Shown in pieces: positions 13,367 through 27,345 of a DNA stretch of 64,000 nt. The DNA comes from Polyodon spathula (Eukaryota; Chordata; Actinopteri; Acipenseriformes; Polyodontidae). The position numbers and the translations under genes were made by a program. Within the stretch, counting starts at the first letter, position 1, and every line of letters starts with the position of its first letter. The stretch spans positions 66,694,645 to 66,758,644 of the forward strand of contig NC_054537.1 of the NCBI RefSeq assembly GCF_017654505.1, written 5' to 3'. The notes under the pieces were generated by a model. That model was not told the DNA's origin and made no database searches. It saw only the letters and a list, made by a program, of their open reading frames with translations.

Positions 13367-16300
13367 CTGTGATTAAAAGAGGGCGGGACCAAGAGAAGGG
13401 ACGGGCAGGGAGTGGAGACAGAAACCATGCAAGACAACATGTAAAGAGAAACCATCTACAAGAAATGTAACAGGCATGGAAAAAATGACAAAGACACGAA
13501 TACAGAGCTGAGGGACTGTGGATAATGTGACAGAGAAACAGATCGGACAGTCTCTTGAATATGATCGAACTATTATTGAAAACAAAACAATAATCTTGGA
13601 CTTGCCCAAACTGCTACTTTCCCTAGATATGCTGATAGAATGAATAACATGTTTTAATATATATAGTCAACAGTCAAATAGGCAATATAATATAAATGCA
13701 CACGGATGGCAGACAGACATAGAATTATTGTTTGTTGTTTAGCAGGCTTGTACAGTATTGTGGGTGTCTAAGCACTATATTCTGCTCCAGCAGTTTACCA
13801 TGTGCCATGAATGATTATTTTTCAAACCCGTTCAAAAAGTTTACTACCACGTTGTTAATCTAATAACAAGTTACACTTGATTACTGTGGTCATAGCTCTT
13901 ACAATCTCAAGAATCTACCACAAATTTCACAAATCACTGTGACAGCTCTGATTGATCTTTAAAACTCTATCGTTTATCACTTCCAAAATGCAGATCGTAA
14001 ATCCTAGTTCCCAGCTAAACTGTAAATATAGATTATAAAGATATAATGATAAACTAACAAACAAAACAAAACAAAATACAAATTCCTTTTTTTAAATTAA
14101 ACTGCATTTGCAATGTTACATTCTAAATTTATAAATAGGTTACCAAAATTAATGACATATTTGAAATAATAAGGCTGGCTGACCTGCCAGGTAATTCTGG
14201 TAAAGTGGAACGTTGCATATCCGACCATCACATTACCACCCTGATCAATTAATCACCTCGCTAAACAAATATTAAAAGTAGGCTACGAGAGTAATGGCAT
14301 TGCCAGCAAATGCAGCTTCCGCGATGGAAACAGAAAGAAAGACTTTTGGTGTGTTCCCCTTTAAGAGAGGTGAGTGTGAGAGTTTCAGTCAGCTGGGTGT
14401 AGCAGTGATGTTTAAATACATCAGTCGAGAATTTTTTTTTATGCGAAGTATTTATATGATGGAGCACACGGTTGCAGATATTGGCAGCGTGTTGCTGTAG
14501 CTTTTAAATGCATTTGAATTAAACAAAGCAAGCTTCATAAACGCAATGCTTACCAGCAGTTTGTTTAAAATAGCTGAAGCAATATTCAAACCAAGCTGCT
14601 TATCGGCTGTTAGCAATATCAAGAAACAGCGCAAAGTACCGTGACAGAGATATTAAGAAAGCAGAACCAGGGAGGCAGGGACTTCTAGAGTTAAGAAAGA
14701 AGCCATCAGTTGCAGGTTACTGTACATTTACCGTTTGTTTTGTATTTTTTTTTTTTAAAAAAAGCTTTGCGCGGAGATGGCTTATAGCAAACCGCATAGC
14801 AACACTGTGTATTTGTAGCCTAATTAATCTCGTTTACGTTTGCTTACTTTTAAAGCAAAATTTCCCCCATGTTTAAAGCAGTTTGCCTGTTGTTATTGTT
14901 CACTAACCTATGTATGGATGTGTAAATGCTTTTTCTACAGATATTCGCAAATCCGACTTGTTCACAACCCCAGTCCGCAGGGGGTCAGATATGCAACATT
15001 GTACTGTATTGTAATTTCCTATGTTTTTAGTTATATTGTTTAAACCTGTTGTAAAGGCCTCAGCGAATCACTTCCATTAGGGTGTTACCTCAGAATACCC
15101 CCTCAATAGATTAGAAAGGGAGGCAAATAGTCAGGATTGGCTGACTGCCACCTGAGAGACAGGCACAGATCCCTTTTCAGCACAGATCCCATGCTGACAG
15201 TAAATGTGTCTATCAGCATCGTTAGCCTTTGTGCTAGTTCTGTGGTGGTGGCTGTCAGGAACTATCAACTGCTCCTGCTTTTCATTAGTGACATTAAAGT
15301 ACACTGCTTCAAAGGGGGCACAGTTCCTGTCATGTGTGTGATAGGCATGCCATATTAAAACAAGCAGACCAGCATTTGACTTAAATGTCTTGAACACATT
15401 GACTGAATGAGTGATACTTAGAAATGTATTACTGTGGTGTTTTCACCCGTTTAGCTAAATAATCTCAAAAGTAGATCCTAAAATTGAATTATTACGGTAC
15501 TGGCAATGATACATTTTATTTTTCTGTGCAACTTCGGGCAATAAAAACTTTTCATATTTTTCTAATTGCCTGTAATTTGTCTTAGGTAGTTAAAAAAAAA
15601 TCCTTTACTGTCCCAGAATGTTTAAAAATGTAAACCACCTAGTGTGACACTCCTTAATGGTTCATTAAAAAAGAACACTCCAGTTTATTCGCCATTAACA
15701 CCACAGCTGGGGTCAGCTCAAGTGAAATGTGCTGAATGAGAGCTGCAAACCCCTGAGGCTGTAGGTTTTCCAGAGTTCCAGAAGCCACCTTTTGGTTCAC
15801 TCACTGATCCAAAACTTTTGAATTACATTATAAAACATTTATATAAAGTAAATACCCCCTCTCTTCAATTTTGTTTGACAATGCAATACATTAGCAAACT
15901 CGTACAGCAGCAAACTCTCACGTGTTACACTTCTCAGGGTTTGGGTGTCATACAAAAACCACAGAGTGATTTCTAATGAAGGTTACATTTTCAGTAATGA
16001 TTAATGACGAAACTTTGCAGGGAGGTAGACTTTAACAAATGTTCAATGTAACCACCCTATTGCTGAATAGCTGCAAGCAGACAAAGCCGTAATTATCCAC
16101 TACTGCAGAGAGCCAGCCAATATTGGGATGAAATATAGGAGAAAACCTCAAGAACTGAGTTTATGCAGTATGTACCCTGTCTGAGGAATGATTTGGTAGC
16201 TGCAACTGCTTTAATCTGTGGCATCAACGAATCAACAACACAATGTTTTCATTCAATGTGTTCGATAACTCTCCCAAAGCTAATGCATCACTGAGTATTC

Positions 16301-18989
16301 AAAAGTGACATTAAAAGAAGAAAAAAAAACACTAGGAAATATATGTTGCTTTTAAAGTGTACAGTCATTTATAACCATTTCAGTAAAATTACAGTTTATA
16401 CTTCGCAGTAACTAGTGTAATTGTTTGGAATGTACAGTCATTATAAGGTTGAAATACTGTTACCAGTAGGTAATTCATTTACCATTACTTTGTACGTACT
16501 TATTGGCAATCATATTTTATGATTTACAGTGTTTATAATGTTACATTCTTGTATTTCTAGGTTCTAATTATCCCCTGTAGAATACTGCTAGATGATAATG
16601 TATTGCTGGACTCTGTAAATCCAACTTTTAAAATGACTTAGATGGTAGCACTGAATACTGAGTAGTTACCAAATTAAACATGTAATTACCTAGCAGCTTC
16701 ACTATTTACACTGCACTTGCCAAAAATGACTCAGTAATTATTATTATGAACTAATTTAGGATTAATTATTGTAAAGTAACAGGATGTACTTTTGCTGACT
16801 TAAGTACTCGTCATTACTGCACATCTTTAAACAAATTCTGCTGAGACTACAGTAATTGGTTTATTTGCTTTTTTTAAAATTTCTTTTTGTTTTACATTAG
16901 TTCAAATTGGTTTGTCTACTTTAAAAATCAAGAAAACGGGTGGTCAGCACTGGATAGCTTTCACTTCTAGCTGGCTGGCACAAACCTCTGGTTTGTATTT
17001 ACCAAATTTTGTTTCTATCTGATGGCAATAATGAAAACAGGACATGGTTGATTGAACCCCATTCTCTTGCAATCAGGACCAATCTCGCTAAGGAGTGAAT
17101 GGGGATAGAGACTGAACTACCATCCCTCTGCTGGGTGGTCCTAGAGTAGGATGGTGGGGCAGTGTGGGGAAGCTCATGTTGCAGCAGCCTGTGTCTGTGC
17201 AGTACATAGATAAACACAGGACATCAGGCCTTAGTGTTGTCAATCTGGTGACTAGTACAAACAGTGAACCTGTAAGCTACTTGGATAAATACATTAATTA
17301 GTACTTGGATGCAATATATTAGTAGCTCTGAAGACAGTGTCTCTTTTGTGTTGCGCAGTAAGAGGTGCTTTCTTTTTGGATGCAAAGTTCAATCCTGGTA
17401 CATGTACAATAATGTCTACTTCATGAACATTAAAGAACAAATTCCACTCTTTCAAAGCTAAACAATTCTAGTTTGGTTAAATCCTCCCTACCCAGTTCAA
17501 TATTAAAAAATAACCCTTAACCCCTTGAGCAGTACCTACGTACCAGCACTCTCACTCCCTCCGTCCCCACTACCTGTTTACCCAGATATGATTTATTCAT
17601 GTATCTCTCTATCTCTCTCTTTCTCTCTCTATCTCTCTAGTTCAGTACTTTTTTTTGTTAGGATGTGTTATTGTTCCACCCCGTTGTTTATTGTCTACCT
17701 GTTATTTTTTATTCAAAACCTTTCCCTATGACTAAATTTAAAAATATATTTGTTTTATTTATGGTAAAAATGATTTCTGGATTTTGTCAGTATTCATTAC
17801 CTACATGCAAATATATAGCTTTCAGCTTGTTTGTACGCTGTACTCGTAATAACCAAGCGCAAGCAGTAGACAGAAAAAAAACAAAACTCACTCCATAGCA
17901 CCGGCAGTGCATTTTAGAACTCACTAAAAGGGTTAAGTGCATTAGCAGAATTATGAGGGAACAGTACATCACTAAGAGCCAGATATTCCATTTCAGTGGA
18001 TCTATTCTGTTAAAATATCTTCAATATTATATTAACCACATGTGGCAGTAAATATTGTGGTGGTGTGTGTTTTAGTGGTTGGACAGCCAGTCTTCCCAAG
18101 CTTCTAGGCTTGCCATCAAGCCCCAGTTTTGTGCTTGCCTGAACTTGGCCTGCTTGTGATGATAAAAATGCCTTACGCACTCCAGCTCACTGAGCCCAGG
18201 CAGTCTAAAATGGCACAAGTTGCTTTCTATTTATCTCTCTCGGTGTCTCCTTTTCCTTCCCATTTTCCATACACACACAAAACACCAATCCTTTTCTTCT
18301 TCTTAAAAAAAAATGTACCTGCAGTACCGTCTCTGGCCTGAGTCTCGGAGGAGTTGTTTATCCCACCATTACCACCATATGTGGTAGGGTAGCGACGAGA
18401 CAGAGACTCAGAAGCCAGGAAACTGCAGTACAAAGTGCAAACACGCAATTTTAATTAACAAAATAACACAAAAGTACAAACAAAAAGGCACAAGTCAGAA
18501 ACAGGAATTTAAATAGTTGTAAAATCCCATGTGCAGCAGTGGATTTTTCTTTATAAAGTAAGATTTTTAATTTGGGATATGCTTTGCAGTTGAGATCATT
18601 GACTGGAAGCATTTCCTTGTCATTTTAAGAACAATATGAAAAATATTTCTGGCTTATGCATATTTTCCTTGCCAAATCCTATATCTCTGGCAAGTCTAAC
18701 AGAGGCACTTAAAACCTAAGTGGGTTTCAAAGAACCCCCAATCTTGGGCATAGCACTACATTTTCTCTGTCAAACTAAACACATATGCATCCAGTATTCG
18801 AATTATACCACGTTAAACTAGGGTAGGTCTGCATCTTCTGTTCTTTATCTGTAATATGATGCAGTTAAGCAACAACACTGTATATTTCACTGTAGTGAAT
18901 TAGGTAAACCATTTATTTAAATATAAATTAGTCTCTAGTGGCCCACTCAGGGACATCAAAATTGAAGAAAATAGACATACCACATTTAA

Positions 18990-20760
18990 GTTCTTGATCA
19001 TGTAAACTCGGATTCCCTTGACAATAATCGACATTCACACAATGTGAAATACAAAACAATAGTTTATTTAAGAATAAAAAGGGGTGCACAACTAATCTAA
19101 TATTACAGAAAGGAAAGGCTATTGGTTAGAGATATGCGTGAATAGTATACAGTTCATTGATTTCATAGTCAAACGACTATAACAACCATAATATTATTAG
19201 AATACATGGTTAATATACTAATATTAATTGTGTCTGATCACACAAAGTGTCTACTTTACGTTAGTATTTTCAAACCTCGTTTCTCGTTGTAATCGATGTA
19301 ATCATGTTTCATATCAAAATGCATGAGAATTTAGTCAACTTCCCATTCAGAACGGAATCCAACATTCCAGTACCTAATTTAACAAATTAGTTTTTCCTTG
19401 TTAATTCATTCATTCATTTAGTTTAGATGTGATCTACCAAACTAATAATATGTTATCAACCTCAATTGATTAAATATTCAAATTAACTCAGACATGGGCC
19501 AATAATCAGATTCTCTGCATTTATGAGGCAACTCCTTTGAGTTGCACATTTCAACAAACAAAATACATTTCTTACATACTCTAAAACAGGAAGTTACAAT
19601 TTATTCCTATGAAAATGTATCCACTAATTTGATTGCATTTACTACAGTTCATTTCTTGAGTCATAAAGTATTTAATATGTTGAATACTTATCGATTTTCA
19701 AATAAGAAGTCAATCTTCTTTGTTGATGAACACTGCAGCTTCCCTCTCTGGATCTGAAGTTCCAATGAAAGAAGACGTTACTTTGCTTATTGTGTTGCAT
19801 TAGCTCGCAATAAACAAATAGTTATTTTCAAATGGAGATCAGCTTGTTGATTTCCAAGTCTTGCAGCATTATCTTTGTTGTTGGAAAACTGTTCTGCTAA
19901 TCAGAATAACTCAGTTCAAATAATGCTTTGCAATTGAAAAGTTTTATAGTTCGTAGAAGTGTTCTCGTTGCAATTCTTCTGTACGGCTAGTACATGACCT
20001 TAGGCCCAGCTGCTGGCTATGCTTCCGTTTGTGCCATGCAGCGATGTGGAAACCAAAACCCGCTTTCAGATCAAGGCATTGTCCCATTTACTGTTTCAGT
20101 CTCTCATAGAGCAAATAGCCAGGGCTCTCTTCAAAGCTGATTTCAGCCTTCTCAGAAAATTATTTTAGCCAGTCTTCAGACTATAGATTCTTCCTTGCAT
20201 TTGAGCACTTATGCTCCCATGACTTCAGAAACTTTCTTCAGAGCAGTTTAGCTTTCATTTCATTTCAGACCACTTCCCCTCTGAAGCACTTCTCCTGATT
20301 GTCAAAGTTCAAACACTTGTTTCTATGTGTGGAGCATTAGGTCTCATTTTGGGAGCCTTGTTTCTCCTGTGGGGAGCTTGCTTAGTGTGGGAAGCACGCC
20401 GTGTGGGAAGCACACCCTTTGAAGGTTGCGCGGCTGCTTTTGTGATTCTCACTTCCACCCTGTGATTGGTCTGTTTGTTTATTTTGGGCTGCGCCCGAGT
20501 CCACGTGGGGTGTTTCTCATTGGTTGTTCTTGTTCAGAGACGGCCCCTTGTTCTCAATTGGTCCGCTGTTTCGCCCCCTGTCGGCTGGATTTATGAGACA
20601 GACTGTTTTCTGTCCGAGGTGTCAAATCATCCAAAACCGTCTGGCTTGCCTTGTGCAAGATACTACTGGTGCCAAATGATTCATTCAGTGATGGGGGAAG
20701 ATCACACTCTTGTCTAGCGGTTAGTTTATGACTCTTTTTTAAAAGCATTCTTTGTCAGTG
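18990..20760 (-). other. Unassigned segment, possible LTR-like or promoter-like sequence
   Basis: Differs in texture from the intron around it. The right part (20280-20760) is GC-richer and holds three ATTGG motifs (near 20465, 20519 and 20559), which read as CCAAT boxes on the minus strand. The left part has AATAAA-type signals on the minus strand near 19060. U3-like CCAAT boxes at one end and a polyadenylation signal at the other would suit an endogenous retroviral LTR on the minus strand. I found neither terminal TG/CA ends nor a target duplication, so this is only a suggestion. Confidence 0.25.
20465..20565 (-). promoter_or_regulatory. Cluster of three CCAAT-box motifs
   Basis: ATTGGTC, ATTGGTT and ATTGGTC occur within about 100 bp, giving three CCAAT boxes in the same orientation on the minus strand, about 40 to 54 bp apart, in a locally GC-rich stretch. 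NF-Y binding is possible. No TATA box or known transcript start is seen downstream. Confidence 0.3.
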
Positions 20761-21716
20761 GGGGAGTTTGTGACCAGAAACCAAGTAAACACAGAGAATG
20801 GCTTAGGACCCCCCTCTGTATATTCCATTTCTGTTAATTTCATACACAGAATGATATTATGACCCAGTCTGAGGCTACATCACCATCATGATGCATGTTA
20901 TTTCCAAATACTCAAGGCATGCGTCCTCTATCCAAAACTTTACAAGGTGAAGCAGTATTTGAACCAGTACAAGAATGCTGCAAACCTACAGCAGATATGA
21001 CTAATGCACTTTCCGGCCCATGAATGAATAGAATCATTTGTGTCTATCTCAAATATTTACTGTATGATCATTTTTGTCATCATAGGACTCCTCAATGTTC
21101 TCTGTTTTGGCCTATTTTAGTCTTTGCTTAGGGTTCCACTCTAAATCCTGTGTTGAACTACTCAAAACTTACATTGTCTTCTGCTCAATTAAATAGCAGT
21201 ACACAAAGTGTTATATTTAATATAGAGGTGTTTAATTTTTCTCTAAAATTATTCAGAAATATAAACTGTCCATAATACTTAGTAAAATCCGTGTTCTGTT
21301 GATCACCTGGCTAATGGCCCGTTGGAGGCAATGCATTTCCTTTTTCAGTTCTCAAAATGAGATACCGTTGGATCAAAAGGTATGTACTCAAAAGGTATTT
21401 ACTATTTATTCACTTTTTGCTACATTGCTTATTAAACTTGTTCACACACACAAGTCAAATGACACACATCTGTTCAAATACAATACAACACCAAATCTCC
21501 GGGCACGGGGCAGTCACCCCGGTCCAGCAGATTGTTAACAAAGTAACACCTACCTACCTCTGTTCAAAAGGATCTGCAGTTTATTAATATTAGTAAAGCC
21601 CCATATCATTCCATTTCATCCCTCGATGATCTTGAGATAATATATCTGGATTGAACCTGTCCAGACATGTTCTCAGCTTTGCTGTAGGCCACCAAACATC
21701 ATGAGATCATGGTTAT

Positions 21717-21950
21717 TATAGGAGGCTGTGTGGTCCTGTGGTTAAAGAAACAAGCTTGAAACTAGGAGGTCCCCGGTTCAAATCCCAGCTCAGCCACTGA
21801 CTCATTGTCGTCATTCGGGCGAGACGTTTTTGTAAGTGGCTCTGCAGCTGATGCATAGTTCACACACCCTAGACTCGTATCTGGTACAGTTCTTTGTGAT
21901 GGTGGACAACTATGAAAGGCGCTATATAAAAATACAGAATATTATTATGT
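21717..21950 (+). repeat. tRNA-derived SINE
   Basis: The head reads GGAGGCTGTGTGGTCCTGTGG, like a tRNA A-box region, followed after about 30 bases by GGTTCAAATCCC, a good B box. A body with GCTGATGCATAGTTCACACA follows, then a 3' tail GGCGCTATATAAAAATAC. This is an RNA polymerase III-derived SINE of a type common in fishes. It is a copy of an element, not a working tRNA gene: the anticodon arm is not foldable as such. Confidence 0.8.
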
Positions 21951-24900
21951 AGTGGTCCTCCGCCTTTGTCATGCCTACTTTATTAAACGGACTATAGCCT
22001 GAACACTAAATGAATACCTGCAGCAAAAACACACTGTCTGGCAGTTTAAGGATGCCTCTTCCCCAGTTTCCAGAGACAAGCTTTAAGGGAGTAAACCCAA
22101 AGCATATCTTAGGTATATTCACTACACTAAGAAATGCATTGGGATAATACTGACATACATGATTTCACCGATAGTAGCCATGACATGTGTTGCTCCAAAC
22201 ACATTGTACAACAGTTTGGATTTGGGATTTATGTATTTGCATACAACTAATGCATACATTCTGGGAAGGTTCTACTAAATCCCCACACTGTAATTCACAC
22301 TACCAGAACATCCACTAAAGGAACAAAGTATTTGGCTGATCCATGATGGCAAACTACTCCAAAGTTAGTGCATTAGAAGCAGTGTGATATGATAAATATT
22401 CCCCAGTAAAAAGGTCTAAAAGTGCAAAAGTATGACTAATATAATTTTTTTTTTTTCATGCATTTATCATGAACACAAGCTCCTAAGTGCATATGCCCAC
22501 ACAGGTTTAAATCAGATGATTAATACTATGTTTCTCGTGGTCAGTGAAAAGATTACATTTTATAGCCATAAAGGATAATGAAATATAAAATCCAGTGCAG
22601 TAAAAAAAAATTGAAAAAAATTGAAAAACACACAATAATGTTTCTATAGCACAGAATTAATCAAGCATACAACGTGTCAAAAAATTCCAAAATGACTCAA
22701 TAGTCACCACAGGTGGTAACTCGAGAATCACCTTTGAACATTCAGAATGCCGAGCACTTAACTGCTTTCTTTCCAATCTCCAAAATTTCCACTCCCATAC
22801 TACAGCTACTAACCTCTCCTGTTTGTCGATATCACAGCTCAGACAGCCACACAAGGGAAGAAAGATGATTGTTAGTCCCTTTACCAGGTATCTTTTTAGG
22901 CACTAATGAAGTGAGAAGGTGGCTAGGGGTCAGACTATATCATGGACTCACAGCTATTCCGCTGTCACCTGTTGAGCTTTTTACAGTTTATGAACAGCAC
23001 TTTTAAACCTCTGCCTCACCTGCTGTTGTCTCTCCTATACTTAATAGCGCAGTAAGCACTCACAATAACACACACACACTCACCCTCAGCACCAACACAC
23101 ATAGTACTGAAATGCATCTGAATCAGATGGAACAAAAAATGCAGTAAATGAGTGAGTGAGAAATCTAAATACATACAGCAGTTTATTGTATACTGTTAAG
23201 AGTGTTTCTATATTACACAGTAGCTTGTACATTTCAGTATGTATTGTTAAGATACACTTTGGTTGGTCAATATTTTCACCAAAAAATTCCTTTTTAGTAA
23301 AAAAAATCTACAGCATTTAAGTTGTAAGCAGAGGTGTGCAGAGTCAGCTCCAAAATAAAAGCGTTAAATTCACAATTGTTTCAGTGTGAGAATCAAGATT
23401 ATAAGCTTCAGCTTTTGGGAAAAAGACCAATATTCTGAAAAATTGATTGGCCATCCGAGAAGTTATTATACTGTATCTTAGAATGTACAGATTCTTGTAA
23501 TTATATGTATTAATAAACCCTCCACTTTCCTGCATATTTGTCTTTCCAGCCTGGCTGAACTCCCAACCATGGAAAGACTGCCACAACTCTCAATAGAGGA
23601 ATTAAACTCCATTATAATATGCGAGAAGAACTCCAAAAACACTAAAGCAGTTACAAAAACATAATTAGCAGTGTTTCTGGCATTTCAACAATCAAGACAA
23701 CAGATATAAGAAGGACTTAATACTCTGAAGAGTATCTTTAACTGTTAGGTGTGCTGTACGCCAATGTCTGACCACTGATTTATTGGTGGTTTTAGTGGAA
23801 AGCCAAGGCCCCTTTGATGTGACCAACACTGAAAAATAATTTCTTTGCTATCCAATATCTTCAAGCCTTGGGGAAATCATTTTCAAGTAAAAGCCACAGT
23901 TTCTATGACTTGAAATATTAACTTTCTTAGCTAATTATTCTAATTGTACAGATTATGTACAATGTAAGTTTATTTAAAATCAGAGGCAAGCTATAAAACC
24001 TAAAAGGTGTAGCAACACCTACCCTTAATTAGCTTCAGAACCTTTTTCATTAACCCAATTATAATTAATTTAACTTTCTGTTACTAATAACATCTCTAAA
24101 CACGATGACATGATAGAGCAGACTGCAGCTTCATGCTGATTCCTCATTAAATGAAGTCTCACAATGCTCTCTGTTCTGTTGAAAGGGACCCTAGTCCCAA
24201 AACTTCAAGACTGTTTTAGGAATGTTTGGTTGAAAATGTATACACATCAGATGCTGCCCTTCACTTCATGAGAAAGCATACAAAAGCTTTCTAGATGCTA
24301 CAAAAATGGCATTTGCCGAATTTAATAATACACATTAATTCCACATTTTGATCAACTAAATCAGATTTACAGTTTGTGAAACATGTGTCAGCTGTTTTAG
24401 AGAAGACTAGAAGTTTACGTCCTTAAAAAAGCATTCCTTAAAACAGTCCTTAAAGTTGTGCAAATAGGGTCCTGTGGCTGTTTTAGAGGAAGGGGTGGTG
24501 AAGTGTTTTTGTTTTTTGAATATCCATACTTTTTCAATATTCAACTGATTTTTAAATTAGATTCATGGCATATTATTCAAAAGGTCCTGTCATTTGGGTG
24601 AAACCACCCCTGACACCTCCAAATGCAAAAAGCTGTGGAGCAACCCGTGTCCCAGGCAGCCACATTCTGGCCTGGATTCCTGCAGGAAAAACAAGACTCT
24701 TCTTGAGGGAGCAGGAAGTGCTTCTGCAATTTAATCTATTTGACCTAACATCTCCAGCTTTGACGCGCCAGTCTGCTTTTGTCTTAATGGTGGAGAAAGA
24801 AAGGAGGCAATGTGAATAAATGTACAGTACAAGGAACAAAGGGATGTATTCACAATCTATGATATGATATTTTCACAACCTTGCCTGATCAAAGCAGCTA

Positions 24901-25858
24901 ATTCACAAAAGGTTTCAGAAGGGAGGACAGTTTAATAACTAAAGACTAGATAAGGGTGCATACAAACACAGCAGAGGACAACTGCCAAACCAGAATAAAA
25001 ATATAAATGATAAAGTTACATAAAAATACCACATTCAGGTGTAATTTACAATAATGACAATGTAGCACCAAGCAGATTGACTCTATGTTGCAAACACAGT
25101 TTTTTTTTTTTTTTTTTTTAATACCAAACAAAATGAACACAGTACCAAAAACTGCTGCCTGCTGTAGCTTCCCTCAAGTGTTTATATCTTTTAACTTCTA
25201 TACATACTTTAAAAGACCTGTGACACAATCACTGAGGTAACTATAAATTACATACAGACACATATTTATTCTCTAGTGCCCCCAACAGAAAGCCAAGTAT
25301 TTCTGTCTAAGTCCATTCCAATACTTAACAGACAATTTGTGTGCCGTGACAATCCTGTTTACCCACAATTTAGTAACAGCATACAGTACTACCTGTTTCC
25401 AGCCACACGATCAAACATGATACAGCTTTGAGAATGAGATTAGAAGCCTAAGTATCAATGGGAGATATTATATTACATGGTTTTAAAGAAATGTAAGGAG
25501 TAATTCCATAATTGCCACAGTTCCTATTACTATTCCCCTTTTTAAGCTGAAAATGTGCTTACCTGCATCCAAAAACTGAGACTTCCTTCAGTGATCCGGA
25601 GATATTTGAGCAAAGCTATACAAACCTAACTATCAAATAGGTTCATGTTTCCAAATCCAAATAACCTAATACTGCAAATGTGTGGGTTTAAAAACACTCC
25701 TTATTACCTTTTACACATGCTAATGGTAATTTAAATCTAATTTAATGTAATGTAATTTAAGAGTTTCCAGTATTATTAAAAAATAGATTATCTACATGCC
25801 CTGTGTTAAAAAGTGAATTCAGGTAGAGATGGTCAGGTGGATGATGGACATATACTCA

Positions 25859-25875
25859 CCCCCCCCCCCCCCCCC
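25859..25875. repeat. C17 homopolymer
   Basis: A run of 17 C bases in intron. On the minus (gene) strand it is G17. It is prone to length error in assembly. Confidence 0.95.
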
Positions 25876-26389
25876 AGATTCTGAAACTTTAATTGAAATA
25901 TGTTTCTCTAGATACAGTATATAAAAATGTATGTGTGACATACTGTAAGCAAGTACTGTGCGTAAAGCCTGGCGAACGGGCACTTCTTTACTGCACCCGT
26001 TTCTGATACTCTCAATAACTGGTGCTATAGAATACACAGAGGGGATTAGTGTGATGGGAATAGCCACATAAAACACAATAAATCATCAGCCACATATAAA
26101 AACAGATGGCGTGAGAGTGTCTTTTACATAAGTAAACCAGCAGCTGAGTATTTACTCCTAGTCACTCAAACTAAAATAGAAATAAAATACTTCACAGATT
26201 TACAAAAAAAAAACACCTTGTTTGAAAAGCGTATTAAAATGTACAAAAGTTAAATAATAGAAAAACACTATTGAAGATTGAGGTTCTGAGTAACAATCAA
26301 TAATAAATAAGTTGGCCAAGCAACACAGACATTTCTAAAATATAACCATACAGGTATTAAGTACTGTGGGTGGATTAATTTAATAAAGG

Positions 26390-26412
26390 TTTTTTTTTTT
26401 TTTTTTTTTTTT
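26390..26412. repeat. T23 homopolymer
   Basis: A run of 23 T bases in intron. It reads as poly(A) on the minus strand and may be the tail of an old retroposed copy, though I see no body attached. Confidence 0.85.
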
Positions 26413-27184
26413 AAAACACAGAAGAAATACAGTATATATATATATAATGTAATGATGCAATCGGCACCCTAATTTTGTATTTGATTATCAAATAGACATT
26501 TATCAATGACAATCAATGCACTGACAAGAACAAGCATTCTTTTTTTAACTGAAGATCCAATAACCACAAACACTGTTGTGCATGATAATTAAATAAAAAG
26601 GCACAACCTACATTCAAATTAAACACTTCTGATTATAAAAAAAGAAACACAAAGAACTTGAGTTTTTAACAATTAAAAAGAACATGCGTGCATCCGTATC
26701 AGATGTCCCTTTAACATTGTAATAATAATAAAAAATACTATACTTTAATAGAAGTCATTTCTATCTGAACTATGGTTGTTCATTTCTGTTAACATTTTAT
26801 GTCCAAAAGCAAATCAAAACATCTGAATTAATCTCACAAATCCTGGCTAATTTACTAAATTCAGCTTATTTTTATATAATATTGCCATATAATCAAAAAA
26901 CAAACAAAAAAGGTAAATCAGTAGATTTAAAAAATCAATAAAATGTCTACACAATAGGCCTACTTCTGATTTGGCTTGTCCAATGCGAATGTAGAGGCCT
27001 AAAGTGTGTATCCTAGCAACGTGCTAATCTACTGTGCTAGCACTAAAAGAAGCGCATTCTCAGACACTCAAGGTTTTAATGCTAATTGGGTCCTAATTTG
27101 ATGCATCGATTCACCAATAAGTAATCTCAGCTCGGGGATGATTAATAATAGATGCATAGGGGGAAGTGAGGCTGTTGAAAGCAA

Positions 27185-27345
27185 CAACAGAGGTGCGTGC
27201 AGATAGGTAAGACTGCCACCAGTTAAGGGGTGTGCCAGAGATGCCAAGGTGGAGAGAAGGATGGGGTGATTGACTGTGTCAAATGCAGAGGAAAGATCAA
27301 GGAGAATGAGAACTGAGCCTCTTTCCATGTTCTGAGTGTAAAACT
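27185..27345 (-). pseudogene. LINE reverse transcriptase fragment
   Basis: The minus strand encodes SVLILLDLSSAFDTVNHPIL followed by LSTLASLAHPLTGGSLTYLH, which is motif A of a non-LTR reverse transcriptase (the LDLSSAFDTVNH block). Only this piece of the domain is present; the rest is lost and the ends are scrambled. The style resembles L2 or CR1-group LINEs. The element is dead. Confidence 0.75.

Noticed and set aside
13270..13470. Plus-strand open frame over the Glu-rich exon
   Set aside because: It is the antisense shadow of a purine-rich minus-strand exon.
18326..18427. Possible extra FHOD3 exon on the minus strand (SLSRRYPTTYGGNGGINNSS) with AG and GT borders
   Set aside because: It enters in the right phase (2) and is open, but its best donor (CTGCAG|GTACAT) leaves in phase 1 and would break the frame into every known downstream exon. 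No in-phase donor of quality was found. Its edge also resembles LTR-type sequence.
21720..21800. Possible tRNA gene
   Set aside because: Has A- and B-box-like motifs but no proper cloverleaf, and is followed by a SINE body and tail.
24565..24839. Overlapping open frames on both strands in a GC-richer patch
   Set aside because: No recognisable motif, no splice context in FHOD3 phase, and no start context. Left unassigned.
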